Shown here: positions 31,000-37,253 of the stretch, one piece after another
Position numbering within the stretch: the first letter of the stretch is position 1
Layout of the letters: each line of letters starts with the position of its first letter
Assembly (NCBI RefSeq): GCF_900109135.1
Contig: NZ_FNYT01000030.1
Coordinates: 1-37,253, forward strand
DNA from: Trichococcus ilyis
Lineage (GTDB): Bacteria > Bacillota > Bacilli > Lactobacillales > Aerococcaceae
Length of the DNA: 37,253 nucleotides
Reading direction: 5' to 3'
Notes under the pieces: generated by a model
Seen by the model: the letters and a program-made list of their open reading frames with translations, nothing else
Told to the model about the DNA's origin: nothing
The model's database searches: none
Translations under genes and position numbers: made by a program

Positions 31000-32940
31000 A
31001 TGAGCTATCAAGCACTATATCGGGTTTGGCGCCCGCAGCGGTTCGGGGACATCGCAGGCCAGGAAGCGGTCACGCAGACGCTGAAGAATGCCTTAATACA
31101 GGGGAAAACGAGCCATGCTTACCTTTTCACCGGGCCGCGTGGAACGGGTAAGACGAGTGCAGCCAAGATTTTTGCGAAAGCCATCAACTGTCACCATCGC
31201 GTCGACGGGGAGCCGTGCAACGAATGTGAAACCTGCCGGGCCATCACCGAGGGGCGTCTGAACGATGTCATCGAGATCGATGCCGCCAGCAACAACGGCG
31301 TGGAGGAGATTCGTGACATCCGCGACAAAGCGCGGTATGCGCCGACCCAGGCCGATTACAAAGTATACATCATCGATGAGGTGCACATGCTCTCGACCGG
31401 TGCTTTCAATGCGCTCCTGAAGACGCTGGAGGAGCCGCCGGAAAATGTCATCTTCATTTTGGCGACGACGGAGCCGCACAAGATTCCGCTGACGATCATT
31501 TCCAGGACGCAGCGGTTCGATTTCAAGCGGATCTCCTATCAGGATATCATCAACCGGATGGCCTATATCCTGCAGGAGGAGAAGATCGGCTATGACGAGC
31601 AGGCGCTGCATGTCATCGCGCGCTCCGCGAACGGCGGGATGCGGGATGCGCTGAGCCTGCTCGACCAGGTCATTTCCTACGGTTCGGAATCGGTCACTTT
31701 CGACAATGCGGTGAAAGTGTCCGGCAGCCTGACCGAGGAAATGATGATTTCCTTCTCGAGCGCGTTGCTGCATGAAGAGACGGAAGCGGCGCTGCAACTG
31801 CTGCAGGAAATTCTCAGTTCCGGCAAAGAGGCGGGCCGTTTCCTGGAGGAGATGATCCTGTTTGCACGGGATGTGCTGGTCTATCAGCAGACGAAAGGCA
31901 AGGCCTTTGCGGACAATACGCAACAATACAGTGAAGCTTTCCAGACTTTCTCGCAGGAGGCGCCGGCAACGTTCCTCTACGAAATGATCGAAGCTTTCAA
32001 CCAAACGCAAGGCGAGATGCGCTTCTCCACTCAGCCGGACATCTATCTGGAAGTGCTGGCGGTGAAACTGTCCCAGCCGCATGCGCAAGCAACAGCGGCA
32101 TCGGCAGCTCCGGGCGCACAAGCGGCGCCGAGCGGTGAGGTCCAAAGGCTGGCGCAGGAATTGGCGCTCGTCAAAAAGGAACTTGCGAAACTGCAGGAAC
32201 TGATCGCCTCCGGGAACCTTAGCGTTTCGCAGGAGGGGGCCAAAGCGGCGCCCGCCAAAAAGGAAAGCGCCCGGCCGTCGAACACATCGACCGGCTTCAA
32301 GCCGAACATGGGCCGGACTTACCAAATTTTGGGCGAGGCGACGAAGCAGGATCTGGCCCGGGTACGGGATTTCTGGACGGATATCCTGGACGTGCTCTCG
32401 GTCACCCAACGCGCCGTGCTGAAGCAGGCCAATCCGGTGGCGGCGAGCCCGACCAGTTTCATCCTGGCGTTCCAGTACGATATCCTTTGCCAAAAAGCGA
32501 CGGAGGATGCCGAACTGCAGGCGGCCGTGGATGCTGCGACGCAGCGGATGCTCCAGCGCCCCGGCGAATTGGTGTGCTTGACCGAAGACCAATGGACATC
32601 GGTGCGACGCAACTTTATCCAGAACCGGAACGGAAATGGCAGTCCGGCTGCTGGATCTGATGGCGAACCGAAGCAAGCCGCTCCAAAACCGGTTGCTCCG
32701 AAACAGCAACCAGCAACAACGGTCGATGAGACTGTGGCGGCCGATCTTGACCTGCCGCCGGAACCGCCGCTGCTGGAAATGGAAGACGGCTTCCGTGGGG
32801 ATTACCACCCCGGGAATTTCGCCGATGATTTTGCGGTCGAAACGGATCCGATCGTGATCGAGGAGCAAAGAGAACAGGAAGTCGTCGATCAGGCGCTGAG
32901 CCTTTTCGGAGATGAAGTCGTAACGGTCGTCGAGGACTGA
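31000..32940 (+). CDS. dnaX: DNA polymerase III subunits gamma/tau
   Basis: The clamp-loader subunit of 646 residues. It has Walker A GPRGTGKT (45-52), zinc-module cysteines C64, C73, C76 and C79, Walker B IIDEVHML, the sensor region TTEPHKIPLTIISRTQRFDF, and a long C-terminal tau part rich in Ala, Pro and Gln with an acidic end. The start at 31000 (MSYQALYRVWRPQ) is the family start and follows AGAGGG by 6 bases. The composition is clearly GC-richer than the island to its left. It is followed by ybaB, recR and a YaaL-type gene, the usual Firmicute order. Confidence 0.97.
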   Translation: MSYQALYRVWRPQRFGDIAGQEAVTQTLKNALIQGKTSHAYLFTGPRGTGKTSAAKIFAKAINCHHRVDGEPCNECETCRAITEGRLNDVIEIDAASNNGVEEIRDIRDKARYAPTQADYKVYIIDEVHMLSTGAFNALLKTLEEPPENVIFILATTEPHKIPLTIISRTQRFDFKRISYQDIINRMAYILQEEKIGYDEQALHVIARSANGGMRDALSLLDQVISYGSESVTFDNAVKVSGSLTEEMMISFSSALLHEETEAALQLLQEILSSGKEAGRFLEEMILFARDVLVYQQTKGKAFADNTQQYSEAFQTFSQEAPATFLYEMIEAFNQTQGEMRFSTQPDIYLEVLAVKLSQPHAQATAASAAPGAQAAPSGEVQRLAQELALVKKELAKLQELIASGNLSVSQEGAKAAPAKKESARPSNTSTGFKPNMGRTYQILGEATKQDLARVRDFWTDILDVLSVTQRAVLKQANPVAASPTSFILAFQYDILCQKATEDAELQAAVDAATQRMLQRPGELVCLTEDQWTSVRRNFIQNRNGNGSPAAGSDGEPKQAAPKPVAPKQQPATTVDETVAADLDLPPEPPLLEMEDGFRGDYHPGNFADDFAVETDPIVIEEQREQEVVDQALSLFGDEVVTVVED

Positions 32941-33007
32941 CGGCTTTCGAAATAAGTACAAGCTATGAAAACAAACTAAAATACATACACAGAGAGGGAG
33001 TCATTCA

Positions 33008-33322
33008 ATGCGAGGCGGAATGGGAAATATGCAAGGCATGATGAAGCAAATGCAAAAAATGCAGAAAGAATTGGAGCAGACACAAGCACAACTGAACGTA
33101 ACCGAGTTTGTCGGTGCGGCATCCAACGATCTGGTCAAAATCACGATGACCGGCGACAAGAAAGTCAAAGATGTGGTCATCGCGCCTGAAGCGGTCGATC
33201 CGGAAGATGTGGAAATGCTGCAGGATCTGATCCTGATGGCGACGAATGATGCATTGAGCAAAATCGATGAAGCGACGAAAGCGAAATTGGGCAAATTTGC
33301 CAATGCGATTCCGGGCTTCTAA
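33008..33322 (+). CDS. ybaB: YbaB/EbfC nucleoid-associated protein
   Basis: A 104-residue DNA-binding protein. It has an N-terminal Met/Gly-rich start (MRGGMGNMQGMMKQMQKMQKEL), a helical dimerisation segment, VKITMTGDKKVKDVVIAPEAVDPEDVEMLQDLILMATNDAL, and an end KLGKFANAIPGF. All match the YbaB/EbfC family. Placed between dnaX and recR as in most bacteria. Confidence 0.96.
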   Translation: MRGGMGNMQGMMKQMQKMQKELEQTQAQLNVTEFVGAASNDLVKITMTGDKKVKDVVIAPEAVDPEDVEMLQDLILMATNDALSKIDEATKAKLGKFANAIPGF

Positions 33323-33361
33323 GCCAGACTATAGGCAATAACCGAAATGAATGAGGGGAGC

Positions 33362-33415
33362 GAGGGTGAGACAAGTCGGGCAGTGTTGACTTTTGTCCCA
33401 GCCTCCTTTCTTTTG
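33362..33415 (+). terminator. GGGACA-type hairpin between ybaB and recR
   Basis: GAGGGTGAGACAAGTC pairs imperfectly with GACTTTTGTCCCAGCCTC and is followed by a T-rich run. It shares the GTCCCAGCCTC arm with the perfect hairpin at 37023-37054. In an otherwise co-transcribed cluster it may attenuate rather than stop transcription. Confidence 0.6.
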
Positions 33416-33441
33416 AGAGAAGAAAAGGAGATTTTTCTGAG

Positions 33442-34038
33442 ATGCAATACCCAGAACCCATTGCGAAATTAATCGAGAGTTTCATGAAACTGCCGGGCAT
33501 CGGGCAAAAGACGGCAGCCCGGCTGGCCTTTTTCTGTCTGGATATGGACGAGGAAGCTGTGTTGGCCTTCGCCGATGCGCTGATCCGTTCAAAAAGGGAT
33601 TTACACCAGTGCACCATCTGCGGTAATATTACCGAAACCGATCCGTGCAACATCTGTGCGGATACGACGCGGGACAAGTCCATCATCCTGGTGGTCGAAA
33701 ATCCCCGCGATGTCATGTCGATGGAGAAGATCCGCGAATACCACGGCCTTTACCACGTCTTGAACGGGGTGCTTTCGCCGATGGAAGGGACCGGACCGGA
33801 AGATCTGAACATCGCCAGCCTGATCAAACGGCTGCAGGATGAGACCGTCAAGGAAATCATCATCGCTACGAATGCCACAGCCGAAGGGGAAGCGACAGCC
33901 ATGTACTTGTCGCGGCTGATCAAGCCGGCGGGCATCAAGGTCACGCGTCTGGCTTACGGGCTGGCGGTCGGCAGCGACATCGAGTATGCAGATGAGATGA
34001 CGCTCTTCCGCGCCATCGACGGGCGCCGGGAACTGTAA
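33442..34038 (+). CDS. recR: Recombination mediator RecR
   Basis: A 198-residue protein acting with RecF/RecO in loading RecA at gaps. It has an N-terminal HhH region ([14 protein letters not shown]), a zinc finger C57-x2-C60...C69-x2-C72, and a Toprim domain ([20 protein letters not shown], then [21 protein letters not shown]). It ends DGRREL. AAGGAG lies 11 bases before the start, a somewhat long spacing. Confidence 0.97.
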   Translation: MQYPEPIAKLIESFMKLPGIGQKTAARLAFFCLDMDEEAVLAFADALIRSKRDLHQCTICGNITETDPCNICADTTRDKSIILVVENPRDVMSMEKIREYHGLYHVLNGVLSPMEGTGPEDLNIASLIKRLQDETVKEIIIATNATAEGEATAMYLSRLIKPAGIKVTRLAYGLAVGSDIEYADEMTLFRAIDGRREL

Positions 34039-34072
34039 CAAGGGAAGGAACAACGGGGGGAATTGAGCGAAA

Positions 34073-34384
34073 ATGGCATTCCATTTGAATATCGCAAACA
34101 AGAAGCAAGGCCACTTGAAGCAGCAATACGACGAAAAACTGATCGACCTGATCAGCGATGTCCATCAACACTACACTACTTTGGCCCAACTGCAGCAGAA
34201 TGCCTACGATTTGCCGGAAGAATTGCGCATCTTCGAAAAGATAGCAGAAGCGAAATATCTGTTCCTGCTGCGCGAAGCCAAGGAAAGGCAAATCCAAGCG
34301 GACATTTCCGCGCCGAAAAAAGCCAAGCAATTCCGTTGGCGCAAGCGAACGAACCGTGCGGAAGACATTTTTCATTCGGAATGA
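34073..34384 (+). CDS. YaaL-family (DUF2508) protein
   Basis: A 103-residue charged protein: EKLIDLISDVHQHYTTLAQLQQNAYDLPEELRIFEKIAEAKYLFLLREAKER matches the DUF2508/YaaL pattern, with a basic C-terminal tail (KKAKQFRWRKRTNR). The gene lies after recR, as in Bacillus. Function is unknown. Start at 34073, after a G-rich GGGGGG ribosome-binding site. Confidence 0.85.
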   Translation: MAFHLNIANKKQGHLKQQYDEKLIDLISDVHQHYTTLAQLQQNAYDLPEELRIFEKIAEAKYLFLLREAKERQIQADISAPKKAKQFRWRKRTNRAEDIFHSE

Positions 34385-34386
34385 CA

Positions 34387-34424
34387 AAAGAGGGGCTTTT
34401 CCACTTGGAAAAATCCTCTTTTTG
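34387..34424 (+). terminator. Terminator of the dnaX-recR cluster
   Basis: AAAAGAGG..CTTTTCCA pairs with TGGAAAAATCCTCTTTTT with a small asymmetry; T-run at the end. Confidence 0.85.
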
Positions 34425-34495
34425 TGGTTCGTGGGCATGCGAATTGTTTTTGGGGCAGGTTAGTGTCGGGCTAGCTCTGATCACAGAAGCAATCC

Positions 34496-34523
34496 AGCTC
34501 CTTTTGTGCCCAAAAGGAGCTGA
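34496..34523. repeat. Short hairpin upstream of the MarR promoter
   Basis: CAGCTCCTTTTG pairs with CAAAAGGAGCTG around a short loop with no T-run. Purpose unknown. Confidence 0.5.
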
Positions 34524-34533
34524 GGCATATTTG

Positions 34534-34587
34534 TTGCAAATTAGTTAGGTACCTACTATAATTCGGGGTGTAAAAGATAGGTACCTA
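34534..34587 (+). promoter_or_regulatory. MarR promoter with two palindromic operators
   Basis: TTGCAA (34534-34539), 17 bases, TATAAT (34557-34562). The perfect palindrome TAGGTACCTA occurs at 34546-34555 inside the spacer and again at 34578-34587, 32 bases apart (three helical turns). This predicts autorepression by the MarR protein encoded next. Confidence 0.85.
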
Positions 34588-34609
34588 ACTATCGGAAGGA
34601 GGAATCCGC

Positions 34610-35050
34610 ATGGAGGAACAAACCAAAGATGTCATCGGCAGCGCGATGAAGCTGATGCGCACGTTGCGGCGCAAGGAGAACCCAGCCAAGCACGAATCGC
34701 GCGGTGCCGGCCGGCTGTTGCGGATCTTGCAGGAAAATGACGGGATGAGTGCGCGGGAATTGGCGGACCGGATGGGGATCCGACCGGCCTCCTTGTCGGA
34801 GATGCTGAACCGGCTCGAGGCTGACGGGATCGTGATGCGCCGGCCTGACCCGGCCGATCAGCGCAGGAACAGGATTTTTATCCAAGAGAAGGGGTATGCT
34901 TTATTGAAAAAAATGAAGGCAGTGCGCCAAACGGAAAGGGAGCACATCAATCGGAGCTTGACGCTGGAGGAACAGGAGCAGTTTGTTGCCTTGTGCGAAA
35001 AATTGACAAAATCCTTGGAGGACTTCAGAAGCAAAGCGGGTGAGCAGTGA
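34610..35050 (+). CDS. MarR-family repressor
   Basis: A 146-residue winged-helix regulator: GRLLRILQENDGMSARELADRMGIRPASLSEMLNRLEADGIVMRRPDPADQRRNRIFIQEKGYALLKKM is a full MarR DNA-binding core, with flanking dimer helices. The ribosome-binding site GGAAGGAGG is strong. Its TGA overlaps the ATG of the ABC exporter, so they form one operon under the twin operator. It likely senses a toxic small molecule pumped by the exporter. Confidence 0.93.
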   Translation: MEEQTKDVIGSAMKLMRTLRRKENPAKHESRGAGRLLRILQENDGMSARELADRMGIRPASLSEMLNRLEADGIVMRRPDPADQRRNRIFIQEKGYALLKKMKAVRQTEREHINRSLTLEEQEQFVALCEKLTKSLEDFRSKAGEQ

Positions 35051-36867
35051 TGGGCGGTAATGGGTTCAAAGGGGGACGCGGCGGTTTTCTGACGGAGGAG
35101 GAGAAACAGAGCAGTCCAAAAATCACGTTGCCGCTGTTGAAGCGGATGTTCAGTTATCTCGAGCCTTACTGGAAGCAGCTTATCGTTTCCGTTTTGGCGA
35201 TCATTCTCTCCTCCATTTTCAGCGTGTTTCCGACGATCCTGACCGGCCGCATCATCGATGAAGGCCTGCTGCAGCAGGATATGCCGGTGCTGCTGCGGCT
35301 GATCGGGCTTTCGTTCGGGGTATTGATCGTTGCCAATCTGATCAGTGTGCTGGAAAGCTACATCAGCGTCTGGATGGCGGAAAACATCACCTACGATATG
35401 CGCAACAAGATGTACAGCCATCTGCAGCGGATGTCGCACCGTTTCTTTACAGCCAGCAAGCAGGGCGACATCATCACCCGCATGACCAGCGATATCGGTG
35501 GCGTGCAGAGTGTGCTGACCGGAACTTGGACGAATATCCTGCAGAATGTTGCGACATTAGCGGTGGCGCTCGTCACGATGTACACGAAAAGCCCTTTGCT
35601 GGCGACGATCGGCATCGTGGTTGTGCCGCTGTTTATTCTGCCGACGAAACGTGTGGGCAAGAAGCGCTGGGAAATCACACTGGAGTCGCGGAAGCACAAT
35701 GACGACATCAACCAAATCCTGAACGAGACGCTCAGTGTCAGCGGCCAATTGCTATCGAAGCTCTTCGTCACGGAAAAATATGAGTTTGACCGCTATCAGG
35801 AAGCCAACAAGCAGATGATCCGCTTGAACATCAAGGAAAGCATGGCGGGCAAGTGGTTCTGGGTTGTGATCAACGTCTTCACGAACATCGGCCCGATGCT
35901 GATCTATCTGGTCGGCGGGATCCTCATCATCGAACAAGGCAACACAGACCTGACGATCGGGGACATCACTGTTATGGTCGCGCTCCTGGGCAGGATGTAC
36001 GGGCCGGTCAATTCCTTGCTGAATATTCAGGTCGATGTGATCCGTTCGATGGCGCTGTTCGACCGCATCTTCGAATATTTCGATCTGCCGGTGGAAATCG
36101 CCAACGATCCGGATGCGCTCAAGCCAGCGTCGTTCAAAGGCGAATTGGTTTTTGAGGATGTTTCTTTCCACTATGATCCGGAACAGCCGATTCTGCAGCA
36201 TGTCGATTTTGAACTGAAGCCGGGCACTTCCGTCGCCATCGTCGGTCCTTCGGGAGCGGGCAAGTCGACCATCATTAACCTGATTCCGCGCCTTTATGAT
36301 GTGACGGGCGGGAGGATTTTGTTGGACGGCATCGACATCCGCAAACTCGATTTGGCCTATCTGCGCAATCAGATCGGCGTGGTGACGCAGGATACGTACT
36401 TGTTCAATGGCACGATCAGGGAAAACCTGCTCTACGCCAAGCCCGATGCCGCGCAGGCCGACATCGAAAAAGCTTGCCGCGAAGCCAATATCCATGCGTT
36501 CATCAGCGGCTTGCCGAAAGGGTACGATACGGTTGTGGGCAACCGCGGCATGAAACTTTCCGGCGGCGAAAAGCAGCGGCTGTCGATTGCGCGGATCATC
36601 CTCCGCAAACCGGGACTGATCATCTTCGACGAGGCCACTTCCTCTCTCGATTCGATCTCCGAGCACGCCATCCAGGAAGCGATCGAACCGATCCTCGCCA
36701 AAAGCACGAGCCTGATCATCGCCCATCGTCTTTCGACGATCCTGTCGGCGGACGAAATCCTGGTTCTGGAGAAAGGCCGGATCGTGGAACGAGGCGACCA
36801 CGAGACGCTCGTCAAAAAAGGCGGCATCTACACGATGTTGTACAATACGCAGATGAAACAACCTTAG
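35050..36867 (+). CDS. ABC exporter, fused permease/ATPase half-transporter
   Basis: A 605-residue half-transporter of the LmrA/MsbA/BmrA group. The N-terminal membrane domain has six helices (about residues 37-320). The nucleotide-binding domain has Walker A GPSGAGKST near residue 399, Q-loop GVVTQDTYLF, signature LSGGEKQR near 503, Walker B LIIFDEATSSLD, and the switch His in IAHRLST. The start is the ATG at 35050 within the MarR stop (TGATG); a GTG one codon earlier is less likely. It should act as a homodimer or pair with a second half not present here. Multidrug or lipid-type substrate, inferred from family. Confidence 0.95.
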   Translation: MGGNGFKGGRGGFLTEEEKQSSPKITLPLLKRMFSYLEPYWKQLIVSVLAIILSSIFSVFPTILTGRIIDEGLLQQDMPVLLRLIGLSFGVLIVANLISVLESYISVWMAENITYDMRNKMYSHLQRMSHRFFTASKQGDIITRMTSDIGGVQSVLTGTWTNILQNVATLAVALVTMYTKSPLLATIGIVVVPLFILPTKRVGKKRWEITLESRKHNDDINQILNETLSVSGQLLSKLFVTEKYEFDRYQEANKQMIRLNIKESMAGKWFWVVINVFTNIGPMLIYLVGGILIIEQGNTDLTIGDITVMVALLGRMYGPVNSLLNIQVDVIRSMALFDRIFEYFDLPVEIANDPDALKPASFKGELVFEDVSFHYDPEQPILQHVDFELKPGTSVAIVGPSGAGKSTIINLIPRLYDVTGGRILLDGIDIRKLDLAYLRNQIGVVTQDTYLFNGTIRENLLYAKPDAAQADIEKACREANIHAFISGLPKGYDTVVGNRGMKLSGGEKQRLSIARIILRKPGLIIFDEATSSLDSISEHAIQEAIEPILAKSTSLIIAHRLSTILSADEILVLEKGRIVERGDHETLVKKGGIYTMLYNTQMKQP

Positions 36868-36883
36868 CGTTATGGAGTGGAGA

Positions 36884-36995
36884 GCGGGACAGAACGCGTT
36901 TAGCTCCGGACCACTGGAGCGAACAAGCACAGAATGGCTGCAGGCCATTCGAGCATTGTTCGTGAAGTGGAGCCAGGGGCTGCGTTCTGTCCCGC
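36884..36995. repeat. 112-base imperfect inverted repeat
   Basis: The outer stem GCGGGACAGAACGC / GCGTTCTGTCCCGC is perfect over 14 bases. Inner pairs CGAACAA/TTGTTCG and GAATGGC/GCCATTC flank a TGCAG tip, with partly matching CTCC/GGAG-type segments between. It looks like a mobile intergenic repeat (MITE-like or BIME-like), or a structured 3' UTR. Confidence 0.75.
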
Positions 36996-37022
36996 GTTTA
37001 CGCACACTATGTTCGGATGCAC

Positions 37023-37058
37023 AAAGAGGCTGGGAGTTTTGTCCCAGCCTCTTTCTTA
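37023..37058 (+). terminator. Perfect terminator after the ABC exporter
   Basis: AAAGAGGCTGGGA pairs perfectly with TCCCAGCCTCTTT across GTTTTG, then a C/T-rich run. The GAGGCTGGGACAAAA-type arm recurs at 33390-33405 and resembles 6950-6960. Confidence 0.88.
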
Positions 37059-37104
37059 CCTCCAGTCAAGTGTTTTGTTGAAACTTTATTCGGAGAGATG
37101 AAGC

Positions 37105-37144
37105 TTTTTTGATGGGGGAGGGGTACCCCTCCCCCATCAAAAAA
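37105..37144. repeat. 40-base perfect palindrome
   Basis: From TTTTTTGATGGGGGAGGGGT at 37105-37124 the sequence is its exact reverse complement at 37125-37144, with no spacer (centre GGTACC). T-tract and A-tract ends make it terminator-like on both strands. Confidence 0.9.
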
Positions 37145-37253
37145 ATTTTCGCATGCCAAATAGACCTAACGATTTTCATTTTTTTCGCAAGGCCTGTGTG
37201 GTATACACCACTTTACAACTTTTCACGCCCCTAAGGGCATAAAAATACAAACA
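37145..37253. other. Window end, no gene seen
   Basis: A/T-rich non-coding sequence with a small GCCCCTAAGGGC hairpin near 37227-37238. TACACCACTTTACAA at 37204-37218 is the exact complement of 185-199 at the other end of the window. Confidence 0.4.

Noticed and set aside
32160-32280. Programmed frameshift site in dnaX giving gamma
   Set aside because: Runs of five A (CAAAAAGG) occur twice, but there is no A-AAA-AAG slippery heptamer with a clear downstream stem-loop.
31093-32961. Very long minus-strand ORF (622 codons) opposite dnaX
   Set aside because: Antisense shadow of GC-rich dnaX; Arg-rich, no recognisable domain, and the plus strand has a full DnaX with all motifs.
35752-37005. Minus-strand ORF of 417 codons opposite the ABC exporter
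   Set aside because: Composition is that of an antisense frame and the plus strand carries a complete transporter.

Overview
The window looks like a low-to-mid GC Firmicute of the order Lactobacillales. Gene content and the right-hand housekeeping block (dnaX, ybaB/ebfC, recR, yaaL-type gene) fit Carnobacteriaceae such as Trichococcus, but the genus is inference. The right end (about 30.9-37.2 kb) is GC-richer ordinary chromosome. Most of the rest (about 0.2-23.3 kb) is a patchwork metal-resistance island, followed by a sugar PTS operon.

Layout. 0-3.5 kb: tail of an unidentified gene, a histidine kinase/response regulator pair (minus strand), an adenylate-kinase-like gene whose P-loop lysine is methionine, and a 58-residue membrane protein. 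3.6-6.2 kb: a Met-rich PepSY-like membrane protein with a SHOCT miniprotein, a His/Cys-rich small membrane protein and a two-repeat DUF1541 lipoprotein. 6.4-10.2 kb: decayed resolvase, a cysteine-rich DUF2703 protein, the 3' end of a dead merA, a BRCT-domain fragment, an IS1182-type transposase remnant and an ArsR regulator. 10.2-16.5 kb: P1B-4 ATPase, accessory signal peptidase II, then a cadC-cadD-cadA operon with a clear promoter and a perfect operator. 16.7-17.8 kb: second copy of the PepSY-SHOCT module including its promoter and leader. 17.8-20.3 kb: arsR and cadA debris, an intact NAD-synthase-like gene and an IS4-type remnant. 20.4-23.3 kb: intact merR-merA and a serine recombinase.

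23.7-29.0 kb: a divergent carbohydrate locus. A PfkB-type kinase and DeoR repressor read left; galactitol-type PTS EIIA, EIIB and EIIC, a small membrane protein and a class II (adducin-type) aldolase read right. 29.1-29.9 kb holds another dead resolvase and hairpins. 29.9-30.7 kb is a two-domain VOC dioxygenase-type protein. 31-34.4 kb is dnaX-ybaB-recR-yaaL, and 34.6-36.9 kb a MarR/ABC exporter operon with twin palindromic operators.

Together, the left two thirds would handle divalent soft metals: Cd/Zn export (CadA, CadD, P1B-4 ATPase), Hg(II) reduction (MerA) and probable Cu/Ag or other envelope metal handling (Met-rich PepSY protein, DUF1541 lipoprotein, His/Cys-rich proteins), assembled by repeated mobile-element insertion and recombination. 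The strongest candidate for something undescribed is the duplicated PepSY-SHOCT module with its conserved, apparently structured 5' leader. No tRNA, rRNA or CRISPR array was seen.
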